A stretch of DNA of 64,000 nt, from contig WGNL01000007.1 in NCBI GenBank assembly GCA_016124585.1, positions 62,001-126,000 on the forward strand. The letters are read 5' to 3'. How positions within the stretch are numbered: position 1 is the first letter of the stretch; each line of letters begins with the position of its first letter. Positions 15,937 through 26,048 of this stretch are shown piece after piece. This DNA is from Bacteroidota bacterium. Lineage in GTDB: Bacteria > Bacteroidota > Bacteroidia > Chitinophagales > Saprospiraceae. Made by a program: the position numbers and the translations under genes. The notes under the pieces were generated by a model, which saw only the letters and a program-made list of their open reading frames with translations, made no database searches and was not told the origin of the DNA.

Positions 15937-17967
15937 TCAATCCGCCTTCCTCCCAATGCGCCAAAGCACCCAGCCCATGAAGGCAAAGAATGCCACCCCC
16001 AGCAACATAAAGCTGGTCGGGCTCAAGAAACCGCTGAAGAAATGCTCCTCCAAATTGACTTTGTTCAGGCTCTCAGAAAGCCGCACGGAAAGTATCGCCA
16101 CGATAACGCCCGCCAACGCACCGCCAGCGACTAGCCCCGTGGCAAAGAGATTACCCTTACCCAGTTCGTCATCGCCTTCTGTTTTCTCGCCTTTGCGCTC
16201 CTTGACCCACTCCACGCCACCTTTGATGGCTCCACCGATGAAAATGGGCAATGTCGTGCTGAGTGGCAGGTAAAGCCCCACGGCGAAGGACAGGGATTTC
16301 ACCCCGCAAAGCTCCATTGTGATGGCGATAAATACACCGACCAGAACGAACTGCCAGTCTAAATTGAAGGAAAGCAAGCCTTTGATAAGCGTGGCCATCA
16401 ATGTCGCCTGCGGTGCAGCGAATTTCTCACCGATGGCGTGTTGGATGCCCTGTGCTGCCAATTCAGGTGTTGGCGTGTCGAGGTATTTCACCGTCAAACC
16501 AATCACCACACTACTCACTAGCGCCCCGATGAATAGCGCCAACTGCTGGTATTTCGGCGTCGCTCCGACGATGTAGCCCGTCTTCAAGTCTTGGCTGGTT
16601 GCACCTGCATTGGCGGCTGCCACGCAAATCATCCCACCAACCACCAGCACCATTGGCTCGTAAGCCTGACCAGTCCAGCCGATGCCGATAAATACCAGCG
16701 CTGTGGCCATGATGGTAGCAATCGTCATCCCGGAAATTGGGTTGTTCGAAGATCCAATAATCCCCACGATACGACTGGAAACGGTTACGAAGAAAAAGCC
16801 AAACAACACCACGAGAACACCCAGCATGAGCTTTGAGAAAATTCCGTCACCGGGAATGATGGGAAGTACAGCCATCATCAGTATCAGTGCAAGGCTGCCG
16901 AAGCCGACTACTTTCATCGAAAGGTCGTTCTCCGTACGGGCCACAGTACCGCTTTCACTCCGTTCTTTGAGCGCACCCACGCTTTCCTTGAAAGAGGAAA
17001 CAATGGTTGGGATTGTTTTCAGCAAAGTGATGAACCCACCTGCGGCCACTGCACCTGCGCCCACCTGCCGCACGTATGCCCGATAAACAGCGTCTGCTGC
17101 ATCGGCAAAATTATGTGACACAGGGTCCCAGCCGCCAGGCCCGCCAGCCGTCGCCAAATCCTTCAGGTATCCGAGTTTTATCAGTTGCTCCGCAATGATA
17201 TCCGGCGGCACGAGCGATGCCAGCAACGGAATCAAGCCGAGCCAAGCCAATACGCCGCCAGCCACCAGCACCCCGGCAATCCTTGGCCCGATGATATAAC
17301 CCACGCCCATGTACTCCGGCGTGATTTCAGCGCTGACCGTGGCGGCTGGGAAATATTTATTCGCTATCGTGGTGCCGAAAGTGGGCACTTCCGAAATGAC
17401 GTGGAAAATCTTTTGTAGCAGGGCATAGGCAAAGGCGAAGCCAAGACCCTGATAAGCTGTTTTGGCAAACGAGCCGCCTTTGTCGCCAGCGATGAGCACC
17501 TGGGCGCATGCCGTACCTTCGGGGTAGGGGAGGTTCTCGTGTTCCTTCACGATGAGAGAGCGCCGCAGCGGAATCATCATCAGCGTGCCGAGGATACCGC
17601 CGAGTACGGCGAGGGCAAAAATCGTCCAGTAGCGGAAATATTGGTCACCGATTCCCGCATCGCTGAGGAAGAGGAAAGCGGGCAGGGTGAACACGACCCC
17701 CGCAGCAATGCTCTCGCCCGCCGAACCGGTGGTCTGGATGATATTGTTTTCGAGAATGGTGGTGCCGAAGAATTTTTGCCCCAAGGAAATTGCCAGTACG
17801 GCAATGGGGATGGATGCACTGACCGTAAGGCCCGCCTTAAGTGCCAAGTAAACCGTGCTGGCCCCGAAGATGATACCGAAAATGCCTCCCAAAATGATGG
17901 CTTTCACAGTGAATTCCTTCACCCCCACATTCTCGGAAGCGATATAGGGTTTGAATTTTTCTTTCAT
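15937..17967 (-). CDS. OPT family oligopeptide transporter
   Basis: This 676-aa polytopic inner-membrane protein has about 14-16 hydrophobic helices. The N-terminus (ASTVYLALKAGLTVSASIPIAVLAISLG) and NNIIQTTGSAGESIAAGVVFTLPAF carry the OPT/YSL family signature; NPISGMTIATIMATAL and GATSQDLKTGYIVGATP also fit. Bacterial OPT proteins are thought to be proton-coupled importers of short peptides or metal chelates. The substrate cannot be read from the sequence. Monocistronic, ending in the 15.88-kb terminator. Confidence 0.93.
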   Translation of the reverse strand: MKEKFKPYIASENVGVKEFTVKAIILGGIFGIIFGASTVYLALKAGLTVSASIPIAVLAISLGQKFFGTTILENNIIQTTGSAGESIAAGVVFTLPAFLFLSDAGIGDQYFRYWTIFALAVLGGILGTLMMIPLRRSLIVKEHENLPYPEGTACAQVLIAGDKGGSFAKTAYQGLGFAFAYALLQKIFHVISEVPTFGTTIANKYFPAATVSAEITPEYMGVGYIIGPRIAGVLVAGGVLAWLGLIPLLASLVPPDIIAEQLIKLGYLKDLATAGGPGGWDPVSHNFADAADAVYRAYVRQVGAGAVAAGGFITLLKTIPTIVSSFKESVGALKERSESGTVARTENDLSMKVVGFGSLALILMMAVLPIIPGDGIFSKLMLGVLVVLFGFFFVTVSSRIVGIIGSSNNPISGMTIATIMATALVFIGIGWTGQAYEPMVLVVGGMICVAAANAGATSQDLKTGYIVGATPKYQQLALFIGALVSSVVIGLTVKYLDTPTPELAAQGIQHAIGEKFAAPQATLMATLIKGLLSFNLDWQFVLVGVFIAITMELCGVKSLSFAVGLYLPLSTTLPIFIGGAIKGGVEWVKERKGEKTEGDDELGKGNLFATGLVAGGALAGVIVAILSVRLSESLNKVNLEEHFFSGFLSPTSFMLLGVAFFAFMGWVLWRIGRKAD

Positions 17968-18085
17968 GCTTTTGCGATTTGATAGTAGTTGGTTTGAAAG
18001 TCCGGCTAATGTAGGTCAAATGATTTTTATCAAGAAGAAAAGTCTGTCGAGCATATCGCAAAGGCAGTTTTCATTGGGCACAAAA

Positions 18086-18116
18086 AAAATGGAGCAGCGG
18101 GGTGCTGCTCCATTTT
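18086..18116. terminator. Terminator hairpin of the YceI gene
   Basis: AAAATGGAGCAGC (18086-18098) pairs with GCTGCTCCATTTT (18104-18116) around a 5-nt loop. A- and T-runs on both sides allow it to work in either direction. Confidence 0.85.
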
Positions 18117-18151
18117 AATAACTTTTTTAGGATAGTAATTGTGAAACGAAA

Positions 18152-18844
18152 TCAATTGGCAGGTGCTTCAGCTACCAGTTTCAGCTTCAATTTCACAAAA
18201 TCGTCAATCATCTTTTCCTTCACAGTACCGATGATACCGGAATTGTACTTGATGTCCCAATCCGTTCTGTTGATGACAAATTCGGGTGTTTCTACCATGA
18301 CTTTGCCGTTTTCCATGCTCACATTGAACGGGATGCGGATGGGCTTTGAAATGCCTTTGAGGGTCAATGCACCAGCTACGATGTTTTTGGCGCCGGAAGG
18401 CTCATTTGTGGCGGGCATAGTGCTGCCGAACTCGAAAGTCCCCGTTGGGTATTTCTCTACCTCGAAGAAGTCACCAGTTTTCAAGTGGCCTTCCAGTTTG
18501 GCTTTGTCATCGCCACTCAGGTCAGAATCCGAGAGGGAGTTCATGTCAATGACCATTTTGCCTCCGGTGATATTGCCTTCGTAAAGGTCCAATTCGCCGC
18601 TTTGAAGCTTGATAGTCCCATTGTGCTGCGAACCGCTAGCCTTGGAGCCAATCCATTCGATAACGCTGGCTTCGGTATTGACGGCATATTTGCCACTGGC
18701 TGATTTGTCAATGGTTTCCGCTGGTAGCATGCCAGCGGATTCTTCCGTAGTAGTAGCATCCGTGTTTTCAGAAGAAGGCGCATCCGTGCAGGCTGCAAAA
18801 CTGATTGCCAGAAACGTGAGGAAATTAATTGCTTGCTTTTTCAT
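18152..18844 (-). CDS. YceI family lipoprotein
   Basis: This 230-aa lipoprotein has its signal ending at Cys19 (ISFAACTDA) and a Thr/Glu-rich spacer. The mature domain is YceI-like (GKYAVNTEASVIEWIGSKASGSQHNGTIKLQSGELDL, KTGDFFEVEKYPTGTFEF, LTLKGISKPIRIPF, VINRTDWDIKYNSG). YceI is a lipocalin-like barrel that binds isoprenoid or other lipids. The ligand and process here are unknown. Monocistronic. Confidence 0.92.
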   Translation of the reverse strand: MKKQAINFLTFLAISFAACTDAPSSENTDATTTEESAGMLPAETIDKSASGKYAVNTEASVIEWIGSKASGSQHNGTIKLQSGELDLYEGNITGGKMVIDMNSLSDSDLSGDDKAKLEGHLKTGDFFEVEKYPTGTFEFGSTMPATNEPSGAKNIVAGALTLKGISKPIRIPFNVSMENGKVMVETPEFVINRTDWDIKYNSGIIGTVKEKMIDDFVKLKLKLVAEAPAN

Positions 18845-19085
18845 TGATAAAATGATGTTTTTTTAAAATGGTGAATTGAATCCAGATTCCAAAACTTGGA
18901 ATGTATGGTTGTGTCTAAAGATTTCCTTAAAAAAAGCTTTCCAATAAGGGGCAACCGCTTTATATCCATCTTAAATAAAAGTAAAAACTGAAAGCCCCTG
19001 TTGAACTTGGTCATTATTTGGAGTAAGATTGGCAAATAAAACCAGCAATTCTGATTCAGGTTCGATTCGTGAAAAAATAGTGCCT

Positions 19086-19673
19086 ATGAAGACGACCATT
19101 TTAGTCCTGTTTCTTGTCTTCGCATTCACCGCACCTGCGCTTGCGCAGCGATTTTCCTTTGGTTTTCAAATCATCGGCCTGTCTATCCATTTGAAAAAGA
19201 GCAAAAACAAGAACTTGTTCAAAGGCAAGATTACCCACAATGGCAGGGTAGTGGTGAATGGTGGTATCTTGTTCACAGCCCGCTACCATGCCAATGATTA
19301 CTGGGGTTTTCAAGTATCTCAGGCACTGGTGGCGAGGGATTGCTCTGGCCGCTTCCTCGGTATGACGCACGTCGGAGTTTTTGGTTCAAAAAATAACCTT
19401 TTTGATACTCGAAACAGCTTTGACGTCAGCTTTGGCCCCATGTTTTTCTATCGTCAGAACTGGGCGCTGCTGCCCGGCTACGTGGATGAGGGCCTTTTCA
19501 AAATCAGTAATAACCAGCAGTGGATGACCAAGTTTGTCTGGCATGGTGGCATGGTCTCATGGCGCCACCAGATGGAGCCCAACCGCTTCTTCCAACTTGA
19601 CATATTGCCGGGGTTTCCAGAACTGATTTCATTGGGGCCGGGCATGTCGTTCATGCAGGCGGTGAAGCAATGA
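19086..19673 (+). CDS. Exported protein of unknown function
   Basis: This 195-aa protein begins at ATG 19086 with a signal peptide (MKTTILVLFLVFAFTAPALA). The mature chain is rich in aromatic residues and Gly, with alternating hydrophobic strands, as in small outer-membrane beta-barrels or cupin-like folds, but no family is recognised. It converges on the BNR gene with two bases between the stops. Confidence 0.65.
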   Translation: MKTTILVLFLVFAFTAPALAQRFSFGFQIIGLSIHLKKSKNKNLFKGKITHNGRVVVNGGILFTARYHANDYWGFQVSQALVARDCSGRFLGMTHVGVFGSKNNLFDTRNSFDVSFGPMFFYRQNWALLPGYVDEGLFKISNNQQWMTKFVWHGGMVSWRHQMEPNRFFQLDILPGFPELISLGPGMSFMQAVKQ

Positions 19674-19675
19674 AA

Positions 19676-21175
19676 TTATTTTACGACCACTTTCTCCGTC
19701 CAAATCACTCCGTCATTTTCCATTTTCAAAAAATAAAGGCCCGTTGGTATGCCCGTTGGTAGCGGTAATTTTAACAAATGCCCAATAGCTGCATCACCAA
19801 TTGGCCATGATTTTACTGCTTGCCCTGCACGGTTGTACAAAGTAAAATTTCCCTGATTTTGCCCCGCTGTTTTAAGCAAAATAAAATTTGAAACCGGATT
19901 TTCAACTAACCTGAAACTAGGTTTCACACGTTCAGTCTCCTCAATTGAATTAATGATGGCGAGCGGCCCTCGACGGTATTCCAAGCCCCCTCCAGTCTGA
20001 TAAATCAAGTGGAAAACACCATTTGCGAATTGTATGTTTGGGTATTTTTGGTTGCCGGGCATTTTGGTCAAATTGGTGAGTGGATAGGTCGTCAACCCCT
20101 CGGCACCATTTTGCGAAAAGCTGTATAAAATTTCTCCAGCATTTGCCCCAAAGCCTGACTCTTCCCAAACCACACAGATGGTGTCGCCGCTGCCGGCAAC
20201 GGAAGGGAAACTCTGCAAGCTGTTATTGGTGTTCAGAGCCGGAAAGTCAAACTGCCAACCTTTTTCCATCGTGCCGCCATGCAGTGTAGCGCCATAAATT
20301 CGCCCTTGCCCAGTCGCACCGCTCATCCAAAGCGCCAACAGGCTGTCGCCGCCGATTTGGTGCAAACGGGGGCCACTGATGGGACAGGCATTTACCACCC
20401 AATCGGTGGCATCCACATCGGTAGCTGTGGTAAAGCTGGTGGCTGCATCTGTACTCCGACTCACCCAAATGTCCCGTTGGTCATTGTTGTTGTTCCGAAA
20501 AACAAGCCAGACGGAATCGCCTGAAACAGCCATTTCGGAAGGGCAGCATTCACAAACATATTCACCATCTGCAGGGTCACTTGCCACTACGGGCGGTTGG
20601 AAACTTGCTCCGCCATCCAGCGAGCGAATGACGATGTAGCGGGCATTGATTTCCGTTGCCAGCTCCCGAATGACACTCACGATAGGGTTTCCTGCGTAAT
20701 CAACTGCTACCGATGCCAGTGTTGTCCAGTCGCTAGCAGGTGGGTCAAACACAGAAACGGGAGGCAGGAAAGTCTGCCCGCCGTCTTCAGAGCGCAGGAG
20801 GTGGACGCCCGAGTCGAAATTTTCAAAAACAATAAAGATTTTACTCCCATAAACAGCCATGCCCAACCCGCCAAAACCATAGATGTCGGGTATGATGCCG
20901 TTGGTGTTGATTTGGGTAGGCGCTTCAAAGTTGTCGCCTGTTTTTCTGGAAAAATAGATTTTTGGATTGGTGCCGGATTTGCCCCAAACTGCTACGACTT
21001 CACCGCTTGCCAAAATGCCCAATTTAGGGCTGGAGGCCCCAAAAGTTGTGGTGGAAACGGGAATTGGGGTTGACCAAGCGATGTCAGTTACTTGGGCTGA
21101 AAGATGTTGTAAAGTCAAGCTTAAGAACAATACAACAGTTGCCGTTTTGATAGTTGAAAGGGTGTTGTGCTCCAT
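19676..21175 (-). CDS. T9SS type A secreted protein with sialidase-like BNR repeats
   Basis: This 499-aa exported protein has an N-terminal signal (VVLFLSLTLQHLSAQ). The body is a six-bladed propeller-like region with repeated BNR/Asp-box patterns (KIYFSRKTGDNF, LLRSEDGGQTF, VIRSLDGGASF, WVSRSTDAATSF). The last about 75 residues form a T9SS type A sorting domain (FRLVENPVSNFILLKTAG, LYNRAGQAVKSWPIG, GLYFLKMENDGV, EKVVVK). T9SS cargo is exported across the outer membrane and usually anchored to the surface. Sialidase catalytic residues are not evident, so enzyme activity should not be assumed. Confidence 0.87.
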   Translation of the reverse strand: MEHNTLSTIKTATVVLFLSLTLQHLSAQVTDIAWSTPIPVSTTTFGASSPKLGILASGEVVAVWGKSGTNPKIYFSRKTGDNFEAPTQINTNGIIPDIYGFGGLGMAVYGSKIFIVFENFDSGVHLLRSEDGGQTFLPPVSVFDPPASDWTTLASVAVDYAGNPIVSVIRELATEINARYIVIRSLDGGASFQPPVVASDPADGEYVCECCPSEMAVSGDSVWLVFRNNNNDQRDIWVSRSTDAATSFTTATDVDATDWVVNACPISGPRLHQIGGDSLLALWMSGATGQGRIYGATLHGGTMEKGWQFDFPALNTNNSLQSFPSVAGSGDTICVVWEESGFGANAGEILYSFSQNGAEGLTTYPLTNLTKMPGNQKYPNIQFANGVFHLIYQTGGGLEYRRGPLAIINSIEETERVKPSFRLVENPVSNFILLKTAGQNQGNFTLYNRAGQAVKSWPIGDAAIGHLLKLPLPTGIPTGLYFLKMENDGVIWTEKVVVK

Positions 21176-21199
21176 TACGAATGAATTTTTTGGAAAAAA

Positions 21200-22708
21200 T
21201 TATTCGTAAATGTACTCAAAACAACCAATGTCGGGCATGGCAGGGTCGCGTTCTGTGCCAATTAAATCAAAGTTGATGCCTGTGACAGGTTTGGCTTTTT
21301 GTTCTGCAACCGAGAGGGTGTCCAAGTGGTAATCGTCCTCGTTGATACTGACAAAAAGTGCATCCTGCGAACTGGGGGTGAGGCATTCGTTGCAGTGGTC
21401 AAAGAAGTCGGGGAACCCCATGTTGGCATCCAACAACTGGTCAACTTTCACGATACAGTGATCCAGTTGGTAGTGCAGGTTCAAAATATCCTGGCCTTGG
21501 CTGAAGGTGTAGTCCGTCATCGTGATCTCATCCCGTTTGCTCCCGTAAATAATACAGTTGGTGAAGGCCGCATCGAGCGGATTGACTCGGATGCCGGCAA
21601 TGGAACATTCTTCGTCAGTACAAATACCATTGCCCATGCTTAGTGCAGCGGCATCCGTGCCGTAGTTGGCGAGGGTACAGTAGGTGAAATCGTAATTGCC
21701 ACCGAAGGCAAGTTGCACGGCGTTGGTGCCGTTGTTGTAAAACAGGCAATTCTCGGCTTGCACCGTCGAGTGGTATGCAAAAAGCCCGACACCGGAGGTG
21801 TTGAACACCTGCACGTTTTTCATCGAAAGCTCAGCCGATGAGTCTACGTAGATGCCAAATAGCGAGTTTTTGATGACGGCATTTTCGATGACGTGGCCCG
21901 TACTGCCTGCCCCGAAGATGATACCTGTCCACTGCCCATCTGCATCATTAAAATTCTCTTCCAATCGGTCGCCCTCAATGATGACGGGGTTTTCCACAGT
22001 GCCTTGCACGTTCAGCCGTCCGTTTTCCAGAAAGAAAAGCCTTCCGGAATTGTACACAATAGTTTCGTTGTTGGTGGGGTCAATGGTTCGGGAAAGGCCG
22101 CCGTGTACGTGGATTCTGGCTCCGGCTGGCAGGGTCAGCGTGCAATTGTCAAAGGCGACTATTCCGTAAAGTACGTAGGGCTTCGGGTCGTCCCAAATAA
22201 CCTCTCCGCCTCCGCAGGAGTAGAGCGTGATGCTGTCTCTTGACCAGCGGTTGGGGATGTAGTTGGCATTTTGACCGAAAGCTTCGAGGGTCACATGCTG
22301 AATGTTGCCGTTGGTCTCAAAACGTATGGAATCGTACACGAAAAACGGGCTGGAAGAAAGCGGCTCGTCGGGATTGATTTTCACTTCCACAAAAACATAA
22401 ATCGAATCGTGCGGATAAATCACTACTTCTTCGTGCTTGTCGCCGGGCACACCGTCCACATTGAGGTTGAACTTAGATTGCTGATTGCCAGTGAGCTGTA
22501 TCTTCGAAATGCGAATGCTTTCGTTGTGGCGGTTGTACACCCGGATAAAACGGGTATCGCTTCCAAGTTCCGTGAACACAGTGTCAAAGCGAAGAGTGTC
22601 CACTGAGAATTCCAATTTATCGCCCTTCGAAGTGGTGAATTTATCTTCCTTTCGACAGGCAGTGAGCAGGAACAGCAGGAGCGAGGCAGCAAGTAAGAAA
22701 TACTTCAT
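21200..22708 (-). CDS. Right-handed beta-helix lipoprotein
   Basis: This 502-aa protein starts at ATG 22708 with a lipobox (MKYFLLAASLLLFLLTACRK, Cys18). An Ig-like N-terminal domain (about 30-150, SVDTLRFDTVFTELGSDTRFIRVYNRH) resembles adhesin-type or DUF-like domains. From about 185 there is a parallel beta-helix (LTLPAGARIHVHGG, GRLNVQGTVENPVIIEGD, GSTGHVIENAVIKNSLFGIYVDSSAELSMKN). The architecture suggests a surface-exposed carbohydrate-binding or structural lipoprotein. Catalytic residues are not identifiable. It is separated from the T9SS gene upstream by a region with two inverted palindromes. Confidence 0.82.
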   Translation of the reverse strand: MKYFLLAASLLLFLLTACRKEDKFTTSKGDKLEFSVDTLRFDTVFTELGSDTRFIRVYNRHNESIRISKIQLTGNQQSKFNLNVDGVPGDKHEEVVIYPHDSIYVFVEVKINPDEPLSSSPFFVYDSIRFETNGNIQHVTLEAFGQNANYIPNRWSRDSITLYSCGGGEVIWDDPKPYVLYGIVAFDNCTLTLPAGARIHVHGGLSRTIDPTNNETIVYNSGRLFFLENGRLNVQGTVENPVIIEGDRLEENFNDADGQWTGIIFGAGSTGHVIENAVIKNSLFGIYVDSSAELSMKNVQVFNTSGVGLFAYHSTVQAENCLFYNNGTNAVQLAFGGNYDFTYCTLANYGTDAAALSMGNGICTDEECSIAGIRVNPLDAAFTNCIIYGSKRDEITMTDYTFSQGQDILNLHYQLDHCIVKVDQLLDANMGFPDFFDHCNECLTPSSQDALFVSINEDDYHLDTLSVAEQKAKPVTGINFDLIGTERDPAMPDIGCFEYIYE

Positions 22709-22809
22709 CTTAAAGACTGGTGATTTTTGAATGTCTTGGGCTTTAACGCAAGATTTCATTTTTTGATTTGCGAGCGCAAAAATAACAAAACGGGCGTCCC
22801 TTAAACTAA

Positions 22810-22828
22810 CACGGACTGCCAGTCCGTG
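22810..22828. repeat. Conserved palindrome CACGGACTGCCAGTCCGTG, copy 1
   Basis: A perfect 9+1+9 inverted repeat. With flanks it reads TAACACGGACTG on the left and CAGTCCGTGCTT on the right. The partner copy at 22928-22946 is in the opposite orientation, 100 bp away. Confidence 0.85.
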
Positions 22829-22854
22829 CTTCTGAATTTTCAAATTTCATTTCC

Positions 22855-22892
22855 AAAAAAAAACACAACCCAAAAATGAGTTGTGCTTTTTG
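22855..22892. terminator. Bidirectional terminator between the palindromes
   Basis: CACAAC (22864-22869) pairs with GTTGTG (22880-22885), flanked by an A-run and CTTTTTG. It is centred between the two palindrome copies. Confidence 0.7.
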
Positions 22893-22927
22893 TTAAAATT
22901 GATTTGTCGAAACACGAAGTGGGAAAG

Positions 22928-22946
22928 CACGGACTGGCAGTCCGTG
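22928..22946. repeat. Conserved palindrome, copy 2 (inverted relative to copy 1)
   Basis: CACGGACTGGCAGTCCGTG, again 9+1+9. It abuts the TAA stop (22947-22949) of the minus-strand T9SS gene; on that strand the palindrome begins right after the stop. Confidence 0.85.
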
Positions 22947-25900
22947 TTACTCTACCGCCAATTTCCCTTGCCCAACAGTTACACCGTTTGACCTGATTTC
23001 ATAAAAATACAAGCCAGCCGACATGTCGTTTCGCTTGATTTTACCCACCCCATTCCTGATTCTTTCGCTTCGCAAATAGCGCCCAGTCAAATCGTAGAGC
23101 CTCATTTCAACTTCTTGATTTTCAACACCTTGCAGTACCATCACCGCTTCGTCGGAGAAAGGATTGGGGTACACATTGCATTGGATTGCCTTCGGTAAAA
23201 CAGGCTTCTGCACCGCCGTTTCGATGAAATGTTCGCCCAGTTTATGCTGGGTTTTGTTCGTCAAAACCGGGGAGTTGAAATCAAAGAAAATATCCGCTTC
23301 ATTCTCGATGACCGTGCCCAGTGGCAGCCCCGTTTTTTGACCAATATTGAATTTCACAAAGCCATGCGAGCCGGGCTCGTTCACGTTGCTATCCGGCAGC
23401 AGGATGTTTTCGAAGATGAAAACCAGTGTATCCTGATGGATTTCGAGTTGGTATGAGTGGCTGGAAGTACCGGGCCGTAGTGTGGTGATGTCTAGCGATG
23501 GGTCAATTACGTCTTGAATTTTTACGAAGAAAGCAGTGTCCGTACCTGTATTCTGGAAGCGGATATGGTAGTCCAGCGATTGGCCTGGCTCGATAAGGTG
23601 CTGGTTGCCGTAGCCAAGCGGATAACCCGTTTTGTCGTTCGGGTCATAGCTGCCGATGACTTGGTGGCAGTCAATGGAAATGAACGGCCCATCGTCGTCC
23701 TCGGGGAATTGCGAAGCAAAACCGGTGCTGAAAACGCCTGATGAAGTCGTGCCACATCCTTCCACGAACACGGCAGGATTGGAGAAGCCCGGCACCCCCG
23801 GCACCTGTTCAGCAATAATATTGTAGGTCGAACCATTGGCGGAGAAGGAGACCGTGATGGATTCCCCAGCCGCCAGTTGCACGTCGTTGGTGAGGAGCAT
23901 CACGCCGTCTTCAACCACGATGAAGCCTTGCGGCTCAGTCATGTCGCCCGTGCCGATATTGGTGATGGTGAAAATAACGCTGTCCGTTGTACACTCGGTG
24001 CTAATTCCGATTTGGGCACCAGACCAGTTGGGCGCAATGGGCAGGCAGAGTGAATCTGGGTAAATATGTGCTTCGGCGCAAAGCGTTTGCCCCAGAACGG
24101 CATCGCAGGAGACATCAGCTAGAAAGTTGAAGCTGCCACATTGCCCGACAGCCACATCCCCCAAATCAAAAGTGTAAACGTCATTCACAGGGCCAGTAAA
24201 AGGCAGACTAGCACTGAGGATGGTGATGAATGGGTCGAGTGTAATTTCAATGCTTGCACCAATGGCAGGCTCAGAGCCGTTGTTGCAGTAATTGACGTAA
24301 TAATTGTTGCTCAAACAGCGCCTCAACAGCGGTGTGCTGATGTCCACTTCCATCAGCGGACAGCTTATCGTTTTTAACCAATGGAAATCGGCAGTGTCTA
24401 TGTCATTGGCATCTTCCAGTGTCAAGCTGATGGGACTCCCGCAGTCCGCCCAATAAGCAGCTGGGGGCATGGCTTCCACCGTGTAATCACCGGGAGGTGC
24501 CTGAATGGAGTAGTTGCCATTAGTGTCCGTAAAGTCGAAATACTCCTCGCCGCTGGTAGCTGTGGCTTTCACCATCCAGTTTGCAATGCCTGTTTCGCCA
24601 GCGTCGAGGCTGCAGTTACCATCTTCTTCGTAAGTCACAGTGCCAATGATGGAGCCACATTCCGTATTTCCACCAGTGACCGTAATGGTTTCTGTATAAG
24701 TGCAGCCGGTAGTGGCGCTCGTTGCTATCAGTGTGTAAGTACCTGGCTCGGTTATTACTTGATTAGCAGTGACTCCAATAGCATTTCCATTTGTAAGCCA
24801 TAGATAAGTGAATGGAAAACTGTTTCCTGTACAAGCGGCATTAAGCGTCGCTACTGGGTTTTGGCAGTTGATGGAACCCGAAACTGCAATTGAGCAAATG
24901 GGGCTTGTTTCTTCCACAATGGTAAAAGTGCTTTGGCTGGAACAGCCATTAACATCTGAGACTGTCACGAAATAACTGCCAGACGGAAGGTTGGTAAGGT
25001 CCTCAAGAGAGACACCATTAGACCAAATAAACGAGTAAGGCGGTACCCCCCCTGAACAGGTCAAATCAATTGCGCCGTCAGCGTTGCCACTACATGAAGT
25101 GTTGAGGACATTCGCAGTGCAGACCAGTGGTGGGGTCGGTGCAAAGGTGATGCATCCATTTGCAGGTGCTATGCAGCCCGTTGTCTGGTCAGTCACAGTA
25201 ATCAAGCAGACTACTGACTGGTCAGTCAAAATAATATCGAATACAAATGGATTTGTCGAAGAAGTAACAGGAGGCTGCTGCACTCCATTTATTTGGTAAG
25301 TAAATTGCCAAGGCCCTTGCCCAGAAAAATTCACTAAAAGTTCGACTGGTGTACCAAGGCAAAATAATCCACCGCCTTGCATTGTTGCTGTGGGCAACTC
25401 ATTCCAAGTCACTGGTGTGCCAGCAGCTACCGACAAGCACGGATCAGACAGGTCAACATTTCCGGAGCCGTCATCGTCACCAGCTACCGCAGAGATGAAG
25501 TACGTGTCACCAAAATTCATGGTGCTAGGATTGAAGCCGAACTCAGGGGTGGAATTGAATGCAATGGGATCGACAATATTATTGTTTGAGCCAGTATGCA
25601 GGACAAATTGAAGCACATCATTTGCATCCAGTAATTCATTTATGTCATCATAATTTGCCAGAATATTATCGGTGCCACAAACCTCAATTGGCGCGATGCC
25701 CATTTCACCTGCATTTGTTGCACAATTGCATACGACAATCGGGTCTTCGATGGTTTGGGGGGCGCAGTGGTTGGCATCATCTAATATAAATGAATATCCT
25801 TGCCCTGTTGGGATTGGATTGCTGGTAAATTGGTTGCCAGAGATTACGCCATCGGGCGGGGTGACCGTGTAGGTCATAGGGTCGCCTCCAACAATTTCAA

Positions 25901-26048
25901 AACTAAGTGTGTACTCCGTTAGGTTAATATTGCAGACTGTAGCCAAATTGATTGCCATTGGTGCATCTGGGCATTGGCCGCTTGCCTTATCAAGAGCAAC
26001 GCCTGACAAAATCATGAAAATCAAAAAGCGTAAATTAATCGAGTTCAT
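22947..26048 (-). CDS. Large T9SS type A cell-surface protein with SprB repeat
   Basis: This 1033-aa exported protein begins at ATG 26048 with a signal peptide (LIFMILSGVALDKASGQ). It has Ig-like domains in the first 300 residues, a SprB-type repeat (TSCSGNADGAIDLTCSGG through SGSYFVTVSDVNGCSS), another Ig-like unit, and an SdrD_B-like region (VTYEEDGNCSLDAGETGIANW through NGNYSIQAPPGDYTVEA). A DUF11-like conserved block follows (SYDPNDKTGYPLGYGN, DYHIRFQNTGTDTAFF, NEADIFFDFNSPVLTN). It ends in a type A sorting domain (QCNVYPNPFSDEAVM, LYDLTGRYLRSE, GLYFYEIRSNGV). Likely an adhesive or structural surface protein. Confidence 0.9.
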   Translation of the reverse strand: MNSINLRFLIFMILSGVALDKASGQCPDAPMAINLATVCNINLTEYTLSFEIVGGDPMTYTVTPPDGVISGNQFTSNPIPTGQGYSFILDDANHCAPQTIEDPIVVCNCATNAGEMGIAPIEVCGTDNILANYDDINELLDANDVLQFVLHTGSNNNIVDPIAFNSTPEFGFNPSTMNFGDTYFISAVAGDDDGSGNVDLSDPCLSVAAGTPVTWNELPTATMQGGGLFCLGTPVELLVNFSGQGPWQFTYQINGVQQPPVTSSTNPFVFDIILTDQSVVCLITVTDQTTGCIAPANGCITFAPTPPLVCTANVLNTSCSGNADGAIDLTCSGGVPPYSFIWSNGVSLEDLTNLPSGSYFVTVSDVNGCSSQSTFTIVEETSPICSIAVSGSINCQNPVATLNAACTGNSFPFTYLWLTNGNAIGVTANQVITEPGTYTLIATSATTGCTYTETITVTGGNTECGSIIGTVTYEEDGNCSLDAGETGIANWMVKATATSGEEYFDFTDTNGNYSIQAPPGDYTVEAMPPAAYWADCGSPISLTLEDANDIDTADFHWLKTISCPLMEVDISTPLLRRCLSNNYYVNYCNNGSEPAIGASIEITLDPFITILSASLPFTGPVNDVYTFDLGDVAVGQCGSFNFLADVSCDAVLGQTLCAEAHIYPDSLCLPIAPNWSGAQIGISTECTTDSVIFTITNIGTGDMTEPQGFIVVEDGVMLLTNDVQLAAGESITVSFSANGSTYNIIAEQVPGVPGFSNPAVFVEGCGTTSSGVFSTGFASQFPEDDDGPFISIDCHQVIGSYDPNDKTGYPLGYGNQHLIEPGQSLDYHIRFQNTGTDTAFFVKIQDVIDPSLDITTLRPGTSSHSYQLEIHQDTLVFIFENILLPDSNVNEPGSHGFVKFNIGQKTGLPLGTVIENEADIFFDFNSPVLTNKTQHKLGEHFIETAVQKPVLPKAIQCNVYPNPFSDEAVMVLQGVENQEVEMRLYDLTGRYLRSERIRNGVGKIKRNDMSAGLYFYEIRSNGVTVGQGKLAVE

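Noticed and set aside
22810-22946. Insertion sequence or MITE formed by the palindrome pair
   Set aside because: No transposase, no target duplication seen, and the pair at 38.7 kb has a different internal sequence.
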